A stretch of 64,000 bases of DNA, taken from positions 558,001 to 622,000 of the forward strand of contig CAWBQT010000006.1 of assembly GCA_963790875.1 (NCBI GenBank), in the 5' to 3' direction. The number at the start of each line of letters is the position of its first letter. Position 1 is the first letter of the stretch. This DNA comes from AP-15 sp963790875. Its GTDB lineage: Bacteria > Pseudomonadota > Alphaproteobacteria > ATCC43930 > CGMCC-115725. The position numbers and the translations under genes were made by a program. Below the pieces are notes generated by a model. The model searched no databases. It was not told where the DNA came from and saw only the letters and a list, made by a program, of their open reading frames with translations. This document shows, piece by piece, positions 54,985 to 64,000 of the stretch.

Positions 54985-55232
54985 GGAGCCCCACTCAATT
55001 CTGATCACCGGCGCGAGCAATAGTATAGGCGCGGCGCTCGCTCGGCCTGCGCTGCGCCAACAACCGCCCTGGCGCTCTGTGGCCGAGACGCTGCTCGGCT
55101 CGCCGCGGTGGCTGCTCGCTGCCGCGACCTTGGTGCCTCGGTGACCGACGCCTGCCTCGATGTTACCGACGCCGCGACCTTGGCCGCCTGGATCGACGAT
55201 GTCGACAGGAATTCGCGGCTTGACCTACGAGT
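54985..55232 (+). pseudogene. 5' fragment of an SDR-family gene (decayed copy of 60247)
   Basis: Reads HSILITGASNSIGAALARPA, then after a frameshift LGASVTDACLDVTDAATLAA and WIDDVDRNSRLDL. The intact gene at 60247 has HCILITGASSGIGAALARAY, then AAVTQACLDVAEAATVATWI and DRDAPLDLV. Only the first 80 or so codons remain and there are at least two small deletions. Homology stops at about 55232, where the convergent GT2 gene ends (55237). Confidence 0.8.
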
Positions 55233-55236
55233 CAAG

Positions 55237-56544
55237 TTACCCGGTTTTGGGTGTTCGCACGAAGGCCGACGCGCGGCCGCGTATGCCGTCGAATACGCCG
55301 CGCGCTGTGAGCGCCGCAGCGTAGTGGTGCATCAGGATCGTGTAGAACGTCAGTCGGCAGGTCTCCAGGAAGCTCCGCGTCCGACAACCGACCTCGGTCC
55401 GCTGCAGCAAATCGCTGCTGAGGAACGCCATCGCGAAGGCTCCGACCAACCCTTGCAGCAGGTCGAGCGCGGCGAGCGGGAGAACCAAGGGATAAGTGAA
55501 TGTGCCAAGCAGGAGGTCGATCGACCATAATATTCCCGTAGCGAACAGCAACGGACCGAAAGCGCAGCCACCAAGATGCAGCGCCGCGTCGAGTTTCCTT
55601 CTCCACGGCAGGCGGCTGCGCCAGATTGACGGCAGAAGCTTTCGCGACGTTTGGGCAAAACCTTTGTTCCAGCGGCATTGTTGCATCCCCCAGCTGGCTA
55701 GGTTTGCCGGCAATTCTCCTGGTACGGCGACGGAAACCAGATACAGGGCACGCCACCCCCTCATCTGGGCGCGGTAGCTGAGGTCGAGATCCTCGGTCAA
55801 CGTATCGCCTTGCCACCCACCCGCGGCCTCGATCGCCGCTCGGCGCCAGACGCCGCCGGTACCGTTGAACGGGAGGAATTGACCCGCCCAGCATCGTGTC
55901 GGCTGCTCCACCGCAAAATGGCTTTCGAGAATGACCCGCTGCGAACGCGTCACCCGGTTTTCCGCGGCATTCAAGAAGCCGCAGCGGGATTGAACAAAGG
56001 CAAGACGGGGATCATCGAGCAACGGCCGAAGACAGAGGCGCAGAAAATCGGGGGATGGGACATAGTCGGCATCGAAAACCGCGACAAACGGCTGGCGGGA
56101 ACAGGCAAGTCCGCCCCGCAGCGCTCCAGCTTTGAAGCCGGCGCGGTTCGCGCGTTGTATCAGGCTGACATTGTGGCCACGAAGACGGAATTCCGCCACC
56201 GTCGCCCGGGCTATTTCAGCGCTCCCGTCGCTGCTGTCATCAAGCACCTGGATTTGCAGTCGATCGCGCGGCCAATCCAACGACACGACCGCATCGAGGA
56301 CGCGCCGCACCAGTCGCCCTTCGTTGAAGGTCGGAATCTGAACGAGGACGGCAGGAAGTTCCTCGTCAGGAGGCAGCGGTCGGGTGAGTGCGATCCGTTC
56401 TCGCTCGAGCCCCGCACGGCGATGGTAGAGGTGGAGCAGCACAGTCTGCGATACGCGAAACGCCAATCCCAACTGCATCAAGAGGAGCCCGACCAGGGTA
56501 AAGTCGGCCGTTCGACCGATGATGCCGAGATACGCCGAGGTCAT
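55237..56544 (-). CDS. Processive family 2 glycosyltransferase (cellulose synthase/CslA-like)
   Basis: 435 residues. One N-terminal membrane helix, the GT2 domain with VLVQIPTFNEGRLVRRVLDA (nucleotide-binding), the DxD motif FDADYVPSPDFL, the catalytic Asp in TLTEDLDLSYRAQMRGW, and MQQCRWNKG (the Q-x-x-R-W motif of processive enzymes). C-terminal membrane helices follow (about 310-390). It probably polymerises a beta-linked glycan at the inner membrane. Its ATG overlaps the stop of the broken GT2 gene upstream (ATGA at 56541-56544). The end (RTPKTG) is abrupt and may be slightly truncated. Confidence 0.9.
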   Translation of the reverse strand: MTSAYLGIIGRTADFTLVGLLLMQLGLAFRVSQTVLLHLYHRRAGLERERIALTRPLPPDEELPAVLVQIPTFNEGRLVRRVLDAVVSLDWPRDRLQIQVLDDSSDGSAEIARATVAEFRLRGHNVSLIQRANRAGFKAGALRGGLACSRQPFVAVFDADYVPSPDFLRLCLRPLLDDPRLAFVQSRCGFLNAAENRVTRSQRVILESHFAVEQPTRCWAGQFLPFNGTGGVWRRAAIEAAGGWQGDTLTEDLDLSYRAQMRGWRALYLVSVAVPGELPANLASWGMQQCRWNKGFAQTSRKLLPSIWRSRLPWRRKLDAALHLGGCAFGPLLFATGILWSIDLLLGTFTYPLVLPLAALDLLQGLVGAFAMAFLSSDLLQRTEVGCRTRSFLETCRLTFYTILMHHYAAALTARGVFDGIRGRASAFVRTPKTG

Positions 56545-57287
56545 GCTCGAGGCTCGGCTCCGAAGTCAGCAAATCGCCGTCCATTCCCTGGTGAATGATC
56601 GGCCGTAGACGCTGACGAAAAAGAGTTGGCAAGCCACATGACGATCAAGCGCGGCGAGCCGACCTGATGCGCGCGACGGCCAGTATGCAATACCGTCAAC
56701 TGCGGGTCGATCATCGTTCTGCCGATTTTGGACAGGCGACGGAATATGTCGGCGTCCTCTATCGTACTGAGGTCTTCGCGAAATCCGACCAACCGCGCGA
56801 ACGCCTCCCGTTGGATCATCTGAAATTCGCCAAACAATTCGCCGCGTTTGCACAGATTGTTCTTTAGCTGTAGGCCGAAATTGGCCGCGCCATGTACGAC
56901 CTTGTCGCCGAAAAGTTTCCGCCGCTGGGAAGACGCGCAGATTGGCGGTGAGTGCGACCAGGTTCGGATTCCTCGCAAATTGCGAAAGCGCTTTGGTAAA
57001 GAACCGATCCGATTCTGGGATGACACAGTCGGCATCTAGAAAAATCAAAAAAATCACCACGCGCAATCTTGGCACCATCGTTTCGCCCCTGCGCAATCGA
57101 CTGACGGCCGGATCCCGAAAAGACCACAACGGCAGCATATTTTGCTGCTATTTGAACAGTTAGGTCGGAACTGCGGCCGTCAGAGACGATGATTTCGTGG
57201 GGCAGCGTCAAGGTCGAGGCGAGGGTGCGAAGCGTCGAACTCGATGACCTTTTCCTCGTTGAACGTCGGTAGGATGATTGAAATCAT
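56541..57287 (-). pseudogene. Family 2 glycosyltransferase, three frameshifts
   Basis: From ATG 57287: MISIILPTFNEEKVIE; then, after one extra base near 57245, TLRTLASTLTLPHEIIVSDG through GRNDGAKIARGD. A shift near 57055 leads to FLIFLDADCVIPESDRFFTK, with the DxD motif. A shift near 56930 leads to KVVHGAANFGLQLKNN through REDLSTIEDADIFRRLSKIG to the stop at 56541. Read together this is a complete small GT2 (about 245 codons, with a C-terminal hydrophobic segment). Three independent breaks rule out function. Confidence 0.82.
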
Positions 57288-57530
57288 TCTGGGTCCGGGC
57301 ATGTCTCGCCGCGGCACGGTACCGCTGGAGGCGGGCTCGCGCAACCGCCGGCACCGACGCGATCGAGGGAAGAGGAAACCCGGAACAAACTCTGGATCTC
57401 AACTTCGGTTGGAAATCTTCCGAGACGCGCTAACATCTTGTTGACCAAATACGAGCAGCGCCCCTCATGTCGCCCTCCGAGACCCGGACCGTTCGCACCT
57501 CACCCATCACGGCAAGGAGATGACGGACAC

Positions 57531-58364
57531 ATGGACGAGCGCGCCATTCGAAAATACGCGAGGAAAGGGAGAAACACGATTGAAGGCTGGTTTGCGCGTG
57601 TCGATGCCGAAATATATCGATGCATATTACTTCTTCAGGGCAACGTCGGTTTATCAGGTTCGCTGGCCGAGATCGGCGTCCATCACGGTAAAAGCTTCAT
57701 GATGCTTTGCTTCTCATTAGAAGAAAGTGAGAAAGCGGTTTGCATAGATCTTTTTTCACAACAAGCGCTCAACATTGATCGATCGGGTTGCGGTGACCGA
57801 TCGATATTCGAAGAAAACTTGAAAAAGTTCAAAATAAACACAGAGAATATCAAAATTATCGAGAGCTCCTCCGCAGACGTGTCGGCGTCTGCGATCGTTG
57901 CCTTGGCGGGACCGATCCGCTTTTTTAGCATCGACGGTGGCCACTCGACCGACATCGTGGTAAACGACCTGAGCATAGCGGAGGGATGCATCGCCGATCA
58001 TGGGATAATAGCGCTCGATGATTTTCATCGGCCCGATTGGCCCGAAGTGTCAGTCGGTTTCACTAAATGGTACGAAAAATATCGAACGAAGGTAGTACCA
58101 TTTTTAATCGGCTTCAATAAACTTTACCTTTGCACAGGACAATATATTGGTATCTATAAGAAATCCATATATATTGATCCTTTTCTCTGTCATTTCATCG
58201 ATAAGACGGCTATGTTATTGGGTGAGAAAGTGCCGGTGCTGAGCAAGTTCTTCCTACCCGAGGCAGGCACTCGGTGGACCCGCGATGCCATATTGCGGGT
58301 TTATGCTCCGGGAATGTTCTCGGTATTGAGGTCCTTCGCAGGAGGGGGCGGTCGCTCAAAATGA
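57531..58364 (+). CDS. Class I SAM methyltransferase-like protein
   Basis: 277 residues from ATG 57531; AAGGAG is 11 bases upstream. The Rossmann start LAEIGVHHGKSFMMLCFSLE, VCIDLF, and FFSIDGGHSTDIVVNDLSIA followed by IIALDDFHRPDWPEVSVGFT match class I methyltransferases of the CmcI/TylF-like kind seen in polysaccharide clusters. The DNA is AT-rich compared with its surroundings. Its stop overlaps the start of the next glycosyltransferase gene (ATGA at 58361). It probably methylates a sugar or glycan end. Confidence 0.82.
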   Translation: MDERAIRKYARKGRNTIEGWFARVDAEIYRCILLLQGNVGLSGSLAEIGVHHGKSFMMLCFSLEESEKAVCIDLFSQQALNIDRSGCGDRSIFEENLKKFKINTENIKIIESSSADVSASAIVALAGPIRFFSIDGGHSTDIVVNDLSIAEGCIADHGIIALDDFHRPDWPEVSVGFTKWYEKYRTKVVPFLIGFNKLYLCTGQYIGIYKKSIYIDPFLCHFIDKTAMLLGEKVPVLSKFFLPEAGTRWTRDAILRVYAPGMFSVLRSFAGGGGRSK

Positions 58365-59707
58365 GGGAAAGGCATGTGTATTCGAACGCGCCCCTGCCTG
58401 AAATGATGCAGAGGTTTGTCGATTTGCCTGTCTCGGGTTCTCCTGATCATCGACAAAACGCCGGAGCCATTATCGTGGCACCGCCTTGGCCGAACACGGG
58501 AAGTTCAAACATCTACGCAGCGCAAGCTGCGGCACATAAAAAAGTGGGTCACGAAACATTGCTTGTTCTTGGACCTATCTACCGAATGCCCAACAACCAG
58601 GAGGAAATCAGAAACGTCGAAATCGAGATGCATTATGATGGAATCTTAGACGTTGTGCATGGTTTGACTTGGGACACCATGCGGCCGTACGTCAGCAAAT
58701 CGTTTTTGGAGTGGGTTTTGGCCGGGTGCGATGATTCGCTTTCTATTCGTGCCAGATATGCGGCCCGTAGTCGGTGGCGCGCCCGCATTTTGGATTTTAT
58801 TGACAGCCATCAGGTCGATGTCATCCATGTGAACCATGCATTCGAGATGCTTCTTGGGGTTCGTATTCGAGATCTTGTATTGCACCGAACAGGCCACACG
58901 CCGCGTTTAATATGCGATACACACGACACACAAGCAGAAGTATATGCAAATAGAGGAGAAGAAAATCCATTCAATGGTCACAAAGAATCATTTACCCGTT
59001 TGTTGAAAACAGAACTCTCGCTTTATCAAGGGACAGATATGTTAATTCATTGCTCAACAATCGATAAAGAGTTGTTTTCACATAAACTGCCGCGTATACG
59101 ACATGAATTGGTAGTCCCATGCCTCGATCCGCGTCGCGAGAAGGCATTAACCGAAATTAGAGCCCGCAACTATGCAACTCATTTTGATTTCCTCTACGTC
59201 GGAAACAATAATTTTGCGAATGTCGTTGCGGTCAAATGGTTGTTAACAGAAGTCATCCCGCTCCTGCGCGAGTCAAAGCCGCGGATTGCCGTAGTCGGAC
59301 TAGTCAACGATTCGATGCGTAAGCTAGAGAGGCGGTTATACGAACAATTTAAAGAGTATTTTGTGGGTAGTGTGCCAGACATAGGAGTGTATTATGCCCT
59401 CTCCAATGTTGTTCTTGCGCCATCACTTGTGGGCACAGGGTGTTCTGTGAAGTTTATTGAAGCTCTCTGTGCCGGCAAGCCAGTCATCGTTACCACTGAC
59501 TCACTGAGGGGGCTTCCTGAGCACATACGACAGCAGTGTGTCGAATTTGTTTGTGAGACTCCACAGCAATTCGCCGAGGCTATGGTGACAACGCTGGCGC
59601 GCCGACGCGTTGACAACCATGGAGCGGAGGTAGTGTACGACGAATACTTTCACAGTGATCACTACATGATCAGAATGAATGATCTGCTCGGCGAAACGCT
59701 TCAGTGA
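58361..59707 (+). CDS. GT4-like glycosyltransferase
   Basis: 448 residues from ATG 58361, coupled to the methyltransferase. GT-B fold signs: N-terminal AIIVAPPWPNTGSSNIYAAQ (donor/acceptor loop), DVIHVNHAFEM, and the C-terminal donor site LAPSLVGTGCSVKFIEALCA and GKPVIVTTDSLRGLPEH, where a Gly-rich E-x7-E-like segment would bind the nucleotide sugar. Low GC and many rare-looking AT codons suggest recent transfer. Acceptor sugar unknown. Confidence 0.85.
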   Translation: MRERHVYSNAPLPEMMQRFVDLPVSGSPDHRQNAGAIIVAPPWPNTGSSNIYAAQAAAHKKVGHETLLVLGPIYRMPNNQEEIRNVEIEMHYDGILDVVHGLTWDTMRPYVSKSFLEWVLAGCDDSLSIRARYAARSRWRARILDFIDSHQVDVIHVNHAFEMLLGVRIRDLVLHRTGHTPRLICDTHDTQAEVYANRGEENPFNGHKESFTRLLKTELSLYQGTDMLIHCSTIDKELFSHKLPRIRHELVVPCLDPRREKALTEIRARNYATHFDFLYVGNNNFANVVAVKWLLTEVIPLLRESKPRIAVVGLVNDSMRKLERRLYEQFKEYFVGSVPDIGVYYALSNVVLAPSLVGTGCSVKFIEALCAGKPVIVTTDSLRGLPEHIRQQCVEFVCETPQQFAEAMVTTLARRRVDNHGAEVVYDEYFHSDHYMIRMNDLLGETLQ

Positions 59708-60246
59708 CTTGAGAATGAAAAAGTTCGAGCCGCCTTGCATGCCGTTACGGGGCTCAAGGTATGGTCGGGCAGTTGGGCGCACCGGTCCTTCGCATGCCGG
59801 ACGCTGGATGAACCGGGAAAAGCCGATACAACCTAGTGATATGGCGGGTCAAGCCCGCCAGGATGAGCCCATCCGAATATGCGGGATTCCTACGCACTAC
59901 TCTACGCCCTCGTTGCTCCTGGGCGCTGCGACGCCAGCGAGGGGCGGGGGGCGTTGCGGCCACCGTCGACGGCAGCAGGAGCACGAACAAGGGCGGGCGG
60001 CCCGGGATTTGCCCATATCGCCAAACTGCGCAGCTTCGCGGCCACTGGGCCATCCTCAGAGCCGTTCAACTTCATGTTTGATTGTCTTACGGCACTCCGC
60101 GTCATGTACTCGCCATGTCGCATGAGGGCAGGCGTATAATCTGAGCCGTGTTCCGCGCTTGGCGCTACCCTTTCTGCCACGTTCAGGTTGTTAGCGGCGT
60201 AAAGTCCCGCCTAGGTTCTCGCGGTCGAAGCCGGTACATTGACCGG
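59708..60246. other. Intergenic, no gene; hairpin at 59843-59859
   Basis: No convincing frame. GGCGGG TCAAG CCCGCC (59843-59859) is a REP-like or terminator-like hairpin 135 bp after the glycosyltransferase stop. From about 59900 the sequence is GC-rich again. Confidence 0.55.
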
Positions 60247-61026
60247 GTGAGGGATCCCCACTGCATTCTCATCACGGGTGCGAGCAGCGGTATAGGCGCT
60301 GCTTTGGCTCGGGCCTACGCCATGCCCGCTACTCGCCTGGCACTCTGCGGCCGAAACGCTGCGCGGCTCGCTGCCGTGGCCAGGTGCTGCCGCGAACGCG
60401 GTGCCGCGGTAACCCAGGCTTGCCTCGATGTTGCCGAGGCAGCGACGGTCGCCACCTGGATTGACGGTGTCGACCGGGATGCGCCGCTCGACCTGGTGAT
60501 CGCGAATGCCGAAGTCCAAGGCGGCTTGTGGCGGGATGGTGCCGGAGAAACGCTCGGTGAGTTGCACCGCGTCATGGACGTCAATTTCGGCGGCGTCTCG
60601 AATACAATTCATGCCGTGCTTCCGGGGATGCGTCGGCGCCGACGCGGTCAGATTGCACTGATCGCTTCCTTGGCGGCGCTGCGTGGAATACCGTTCTCGC
60701 CAGGATATTGCGCGAGCAAGGCAGCAATAAGAATCTACGGCGAGGCGTTGCGGAGTTGGCTGGCGCCGGAAGGGATCGGCGTCTCGATCGTTCTGCCGGG
60801 TTTTGTCGAAACGCGTTTGTCCCGTACGGTCAGCGGACCCAAGCCACTGATAATGCGGCCCGCTCGTGCCGCCGAGATCATTCGGCGCGGCCTGGCAAAG
60901 GGTCGTCGCCAGGTCGCTTTTCCCTATCCCCTCTATCTAGGCATGCAGTTGCTGCGAGCCCTTCCGCCGGGACTGGTTGACCCCATTTTGCGCCGCGTTG
61001 CCGTCGATATCCGCCCCTACGCTTGA
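60247..61026 (+). CDS. Short-chain dehydrogenase/reductase (intact copy)
   Basis: 259 residues from GTG 60247, chosen because the coenzyme motif follows at once: ILITGASSGIGAALARAYAM. Catalytic Ser in IALIASLAALRG, and the Tyr-x3-Lys motif in SPGYCASKAAIRIYGEALRS (about 158). NADP-dependent oxidoreductase of classical SDR type; substrate unknown. A decayed 5' copy lies at 54985. Convergent with the sulfotransferase gene. Confidence 0.9.
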   Translation: MRDPHCILITGASSGIGAALARAYAMPATRLALCGRNAARLAAVARCCRERGAAVTQACLDVAEAATVATWIDGVDRDAPLDLVIANAEVQGGLWRDGAGETLGELHRVMDVNFGGVSNTIHAVLPGMRRRRRGQIALIASLAALRGIPFSPGYCASKAAIRIYGEALRSWLAPEGIGVSIVLPGFVETRLSRTVSGPKPLIMRPARAAEIIRRGLAKGRRQVAFPYPLYLGMQLLRALPPGLVDPILRRVAVDIRPYA

Positions 61027-61036
61027 ATTCGGGCAT

Positions 61037-62146
61037 TTACGGTGACCGGCTCGGCGAATCGTGAGTTTCATCGCAAGCCGGGCGGCCAAGCCAGGCAGCG
61101 TGCGACCGTCGCCAATTGCGCCAGGCAAATTCCACTGCGTCGCCGGGCCTCGTCATCCGGCGCCAGGAGAAATACCGTCGCCGCCTGTCGCTAAAGAGCC
61201 GTGGTTGCCGAAGCGGAAGCAGAAAAATTTGGATCGCTATGCGGAAAGCTCCGTATAGGCCGTCAAGGACGAAATTTTTGACCCGCTGACTCGCAGACAA
61301 CGATCTGACGGGATAACCAATCCGGCGCTGTTCGGCCCCCGCCAGCCAAGTGAAACGCTCGAACCGCTGGCGCGGCCATGACTGCGCTCTCGCCAACGGA
61401 TCAAATGAGGCATCCCGAGGTACCGGCCGCCAGTGCACATCCTCTCCGGGTGTCCGTCCGAAACTCGAGGATCCAAACACCGGTATTTCATCGACCCGCT
61501 CGAAGGGATAGATCGTCGGATCGAGCCCAAGAAAATCGATGACGCGGGCGATCTCGCCGGCCGGGTCCGACACGAGGTCTTCGAACCGGAGCAGCCGGCA
61601 ACGGCGGCGGTCGGCACCTGCGAGAAAATGCAAAATACGGCGGACGGATCGGCGCCACGCGAGCATGGCCTCTTCATAAGGCCACCCGAAGCTCTTGCGG
61701 CCCGATTCGACGGTGGCCGGCCCGTCCCGCACCAGAACCATGACGTGCGCGTTGGGAAACAGGGTTGCAGCGGCCTCGATCCCGTCAATCGTAGGAGCGC
61801 GAAGCAGCATACGGTAATCGCCGATCCGTCCTCCTTTTTCGGCGGCGGGGTCGGCAAACCTCAATAATGCCTCGCCGAGATGCGCAGCCAGGCGGGACGT
61901 CCCGCCGAGGCGTGGCCGCCACCACTCGTCCCAGCTTTCGGCGACCGATCGACAAAAATGAAGTAATGTTTCACTATTGGAGAGGAAAAAATCCTCCGGA
62001 AGCCGCGACTTGCGGCATTTCGGATGCAACGACAGCAGGGCTTCGAGGTAGTTCGATCCGCTCCTGGGGGAAACCGACAGCAGGATAATCGGCTCGGACA
62101 GATGAGATTGGACGCCGCTCAGAAGCGTCTCGACTGCGGCTGACAC
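61037..62146 (-). CDS. Sulfotransferase family protein
   Basis: 369 residues from GTG 62146, chosen for the GAGGGA site; GTG 62194 is an alternative overlapping the upstream gene. The PAPS 5'-phosphosulfate loop is LLSVSPRSGSNYLEALLSLH (about 22-41), and the 3'-phosphate region is HVMVLVRDGPATVESGRKSF. RLLRFEDLVSDPAGEIARVI is also typical. It transfers sulfate from PAPS to a hydroxyl of a glycan or lipid. Downstream of, and probably co-transcribed with, a fatty acid desaturase. Confidence 0.88.
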   Translation of the reverse strand: MSAAVETLLSGVQSHLSEPIILLSVSPRSGSNYLEALLSLHPKCRKSRLPEDFFLSNSETLLHFCRSVAESWDEWWRPRLGGTSRLAAHLGEALLRFADPAAEKGGRIGDYRMLLRAPTIDGIEAAATLFPNAHVMVLVRDGPATVESGRKSFGWPYEEAMLAWRRSVRRILHFLAGADRRRCRLLRFEDLVSDPAGEIARVIDFLGLDPTIYPFERVDEIPVFGSSSFGRTPGEDVHWRPVPRDASFDPLARAQSWPRQRFERFTWLAGAEQRRIGYPVRSLSASQRVKNFVLDGLYGAFRIAIQIFLLPLRQPRLFSDRRRRYFSWRRMTRPGDAVEFAWRNWRRSHAAWLGRPACDETHDSPSRSP

Positions 62147-62175
62147 TTGTCCCTCGGCGCCGCCGCCCGCGTCGT

Positions 62176-63168
62176 TTAGCGAGCGCTCAGCCACAGGTCG
62201 GCAATACTGGCAACTAGACCGTATCCATCGGCTCGATGATAGGGTGAGCCGGGAGGCAACATCCCCATCAGCCGGCCATGCGCCGCCGCCAAATTGTGAT
62301 AGGGAATTGCGGGAAAGAGATGATGGGTTGCGTGAAACCGGAGCCCCACCGGCGCCCACAGCGGGGTCAGCCAGGAATGCCTAGGATAATTCAGCGAATT
62401 GAGCAATTGCTCGGTCCTCGTCAGCGGCTCGCCGGTGGAGCGGTAGCGGTGCGCCGCGAGGGTGCGCAGGCTGTTGAGAAAAAGGCCAGCCGCGCCGGTC
62501 ACATAGAGCCGCAGCAGCAGCTCCCCGTGGATAAGGCCCGCAGCCAGAGCGGCGGTGATTGCGACGAGATAGAGGAAGACGCCGGCTTCTTGCGCATGCC
62601 AGCCGCGCGCTTCCCGCGCCGAGGGCGGGTCGCGCCGGTAACGCGGATTGACGACCAAGGATGAGGCGTTGACCGCAACCCATTTCCGAATTCTTGGGTC
62701 GAGCCAGGAGAGTGGCGCGACCAGGCCGAATCGCAGCACGCCCGCCAACGGCCCAAGGAAGCTCGACAAGGCGAACAGCACCATGCGCATGCGCTCTCCT
62801 GGGCGGCCCCACGGCATGTATTCTCCGTCCTTCGCGGTGCCGTAAGCGCGGTGCGCGTGGTGATCGAGATGCGAGGAATAGAGGAAGCTCGGCATGAGGA
62901 GGGGGATGCCGCAGAGCAAGTTCCACATTACCCGGAACCCCGGGAGCCGATCCCGCGGCAAGTGGGCCAGTTCGTGAATGAACACAACTGCCCGGTAAAG
63001 GGCGAACACGGCGACCACGGCGGCGAGAGGCTTGCACAAGTTACCCGGCGGCAAGACCAGGCTCGAAATCAACCCGACATAAAAGCAAGTTATCGAGGCG
63101 AGAAAGTCCGTCCAGTACACCAAGGGTCTCGGCGTCAGCAAATCCTCGAGTTTTCGCCGTAGCTGCAT
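62176..63168 (-). CDS. Fatty acid desaturase/hydroxylase family membrane protein
   Basis: 330 residues. The three histidine boxes are present: HELAH (about 65), HLDHHAH (about 100) and HATHH (about 280), ligands of a di-iron centre. Membrane helices lie near 25-60 and 195-220. Family role: oxygen-dependent desaturation or hydroxylation of acyl chains. Next to a sulfotransferase and a GNAT-like gene of a type seen near sphingolipid genes, so lipid modification is a reasonable inference. Confidence 0.9.
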   Translation of the reverse strand: MQLRRKLEDLLTPRPLVYWTDFLASITCFYVGLISSLVLPPGNLCKPLAAVVAVFALYRAVVFIHELAHLPRDRLPGFRVMWNLLCGIPLLMPSFLYSSHLDHHAHRAYGTAKDGEYMPWGRPGERMRMVLFALSSFLGPLAGVLRFGLVAPLSWLDPRIRKWVAVNASSLVVNPRYRRDPPSAREARGWHAQEAGVFLYLVAITAALAAGLIHGELLLRLYVTGAAGLFLNSLRTLAAHRYRSTGEPLTRTEQLLNSLNYPRHSWLTPLWAPVGLRFHATHHLFPAIPYHNLAAAHGRLMGMLPPGSPYHRADGYGLVASIADLWLSAR

Positions 63169-63419
63169 GAGCGGCAGCTCGGCCTCGCTGGGGCCGGACT
63201 GTTGACGAAGCGCGGTCGTTATACCGGGGACTCCCTACAAGCAGAACCCATCGCTGCGCGGTGCGGTCGCACCGCAGCTCCGTGTTGGCGAGCCAAGGCG
63301 GGTGCGGCACGCGGCGCTTCTTGTAATCTCGGTTTTCCGATACTGTCCAGTCGCAAAGCCCCGGGTTCGGCCGCAGCCCAGCATCCGCCTCCTTCCAAGC
63401 CCATTGCCTGCTCGTTCCG

Positions 63420-64000
63420 ATGTCAATGACACAACCGTCGCATAACTTGGCTCTCTCCGCGCGGGGTGCGGAGGATGCGAGTTCCCCGAGCGATCGGAAA
63501 ACGGGCATGGCCGGTCGAATTGAAGTGATGGAGCTTCGCGGCCGGCGCGACCGCAACCGCTTTGTCGCCCTGCCCTACCGCCTCCATCGCAATGATCCAA
63601 GTTGGGTCCCGCCGCTGCGTCAGGACATGCGTCGGCTGCTCGACCGAAAGCGGAACCCGTTCTTCGATCATGGCGAGGCCTGTTTCTGGCTGGCTTGGCG
63701 CGACGGCGTCCCGGTCGGGCGCGTCAGCGCGCAGATCAATCACCGCCATCTCGAAACCCACCGCGACGAGACCGGCAATTTTGGCCTGCTCGAGGCGGTA
63801 GACGACCGGGCGGTTTTTGCCGCCTTGCAACGCGTCGCCGAGAATTGGCTGCGGGATCGCGGCATGCGCCGAATCATGGGGCCTTACAGCCTGTCGATGA
63901 ACGACGACATCGGCGTCCTCGTCTCTGGCTTCGACACGCCGCCCATGGTCGGCATGCCGTATACACCGCCCTATTACGCAAAACGTCTCGCTGAAACAGG
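63420..64000 (+). CDS. GNAT-like protein, 3' end cut by window edge
   Basis: Open from ATG 63420 to the window edge (193 complete codons). The N-terminus is not conserved until RFVALPYRLHRNDPSWVPPL, then FFDHGEACFWLAWRDGVPVG and RIMGPYSLSMNDDIGVLVSG. This is the pattern of a widespread alphaproteobacterial GNAT-like family of unknown substrate, sometimes annotated as dATP pyrophosphohydrolase. ATG 63426 and ATG 63510 are other possible starts. Divergent from the desaturase. Confidence 0.75.
   Translation, partial: MSMTQPSHNLALSARGAEDASSPSDRKTGMAGRIEVMELRGRRDRNRFVALPYRLHRNDPSWVPPLRQDMRRLLDRKRNPFFDHGEACFWLAWRDGVPVGRVSAQINHRHLETHRDETGNFGLLEAVDDRAVFAALQRVAENWLRDRGMRRIMGPYSLSMNDDIGVLVSGFDTPPMVGMPYTPPYYAKRLAET

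Overview
This 64 kb window is GC-rich and reads as chromosomal DNA of an alphaproteobacterium, probably Rhizobiales or Rhodospirillales. The evidence is a GTTC-N7-GTTC LexA box in front of an imuA-like gene, short-form argC, DUF29 and DUF3108 genes, and REP-type palindromes. I see no rRNA, tRNA, CRISPR array, integrase or transposase. What stands out is the number of recent duplications and decaying copies.

Layout. 1-1548: SOS mutagenesis gene imuA (cut by the window edge), then about 1 kb of repeat-rich non-coding DNA. 1549-6858 (minus): efflux cassette of MlaC-like protein, FUSC exporter, DUF1656, HlyD and MscS. 6979-8780: two small proteins and a 3-hydroxybutyryl-CoA dehydrogenase whose 3' end is tandemly duplicated. 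9058-10553: ECF sigma factor coupled to a DUF3108 protein. 10700-13945: a 964-residue winged-helix/NTPase/TPR (STAND-type) regulator with a deleted remnant behind it. 14105-18395: LysR remnant, an isochorismatase-family unit, a PQQ dehydrogenase, a cydA cut off by a second near-identical isochorismatase unit. 18494-25253 (plus): amidohydrolase, frameshifted MFS, DoxX, DHA2 MFS and HlyD. 25295-34450 (minus): an array of further STAND regulators (one intact, one with a single frameshift, one pseudogene, one 5' stub).

34882-40223 (minus): acetoin-type pyruvate metabolism: acetolactate synthase, an acetolactate decarboxylase with an N-terminal ribbon-helix-helix-like segment, a PoxB-like enzyme, and decayed GlcG/HbpS and cupin genes. 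40818-49454: malate synthase, a small membrane protein, DUF29, a heme-oxygenase-fold protein, a Phd/PIN toxin-antitoxin pair, a ThDP lyase with a class III CoA-transferase, and argC.

50201-59707 is a surface-polysaccharide region: an ABC-2 exporter pair, an LptF/LptG-like permease, a large membrane protein, glycosyltransferases (one broken) and a methyltransferase. Parts of it are visibly more AT-rich. A broken 5' copy of an SDR gene lies at 54985 and the intact SDR at 60247, so the glycosyltransferase block sits between two SDR copies. 61037-64000 holds a sulfotransferase, a fatty acid desaturase and the start of a GNAT-like protein, a plausible lipid-modification set.

Most noteworthy: the STAND regulator family with its shared upstream palindrome, the RHH-acetolactate decarboxylase fusion, the 0.76 kb mobile-looking isochorismatase unit that truncates cydA, and a short GTGAG-rich dispersed repeat at the edges of duplicated segments.
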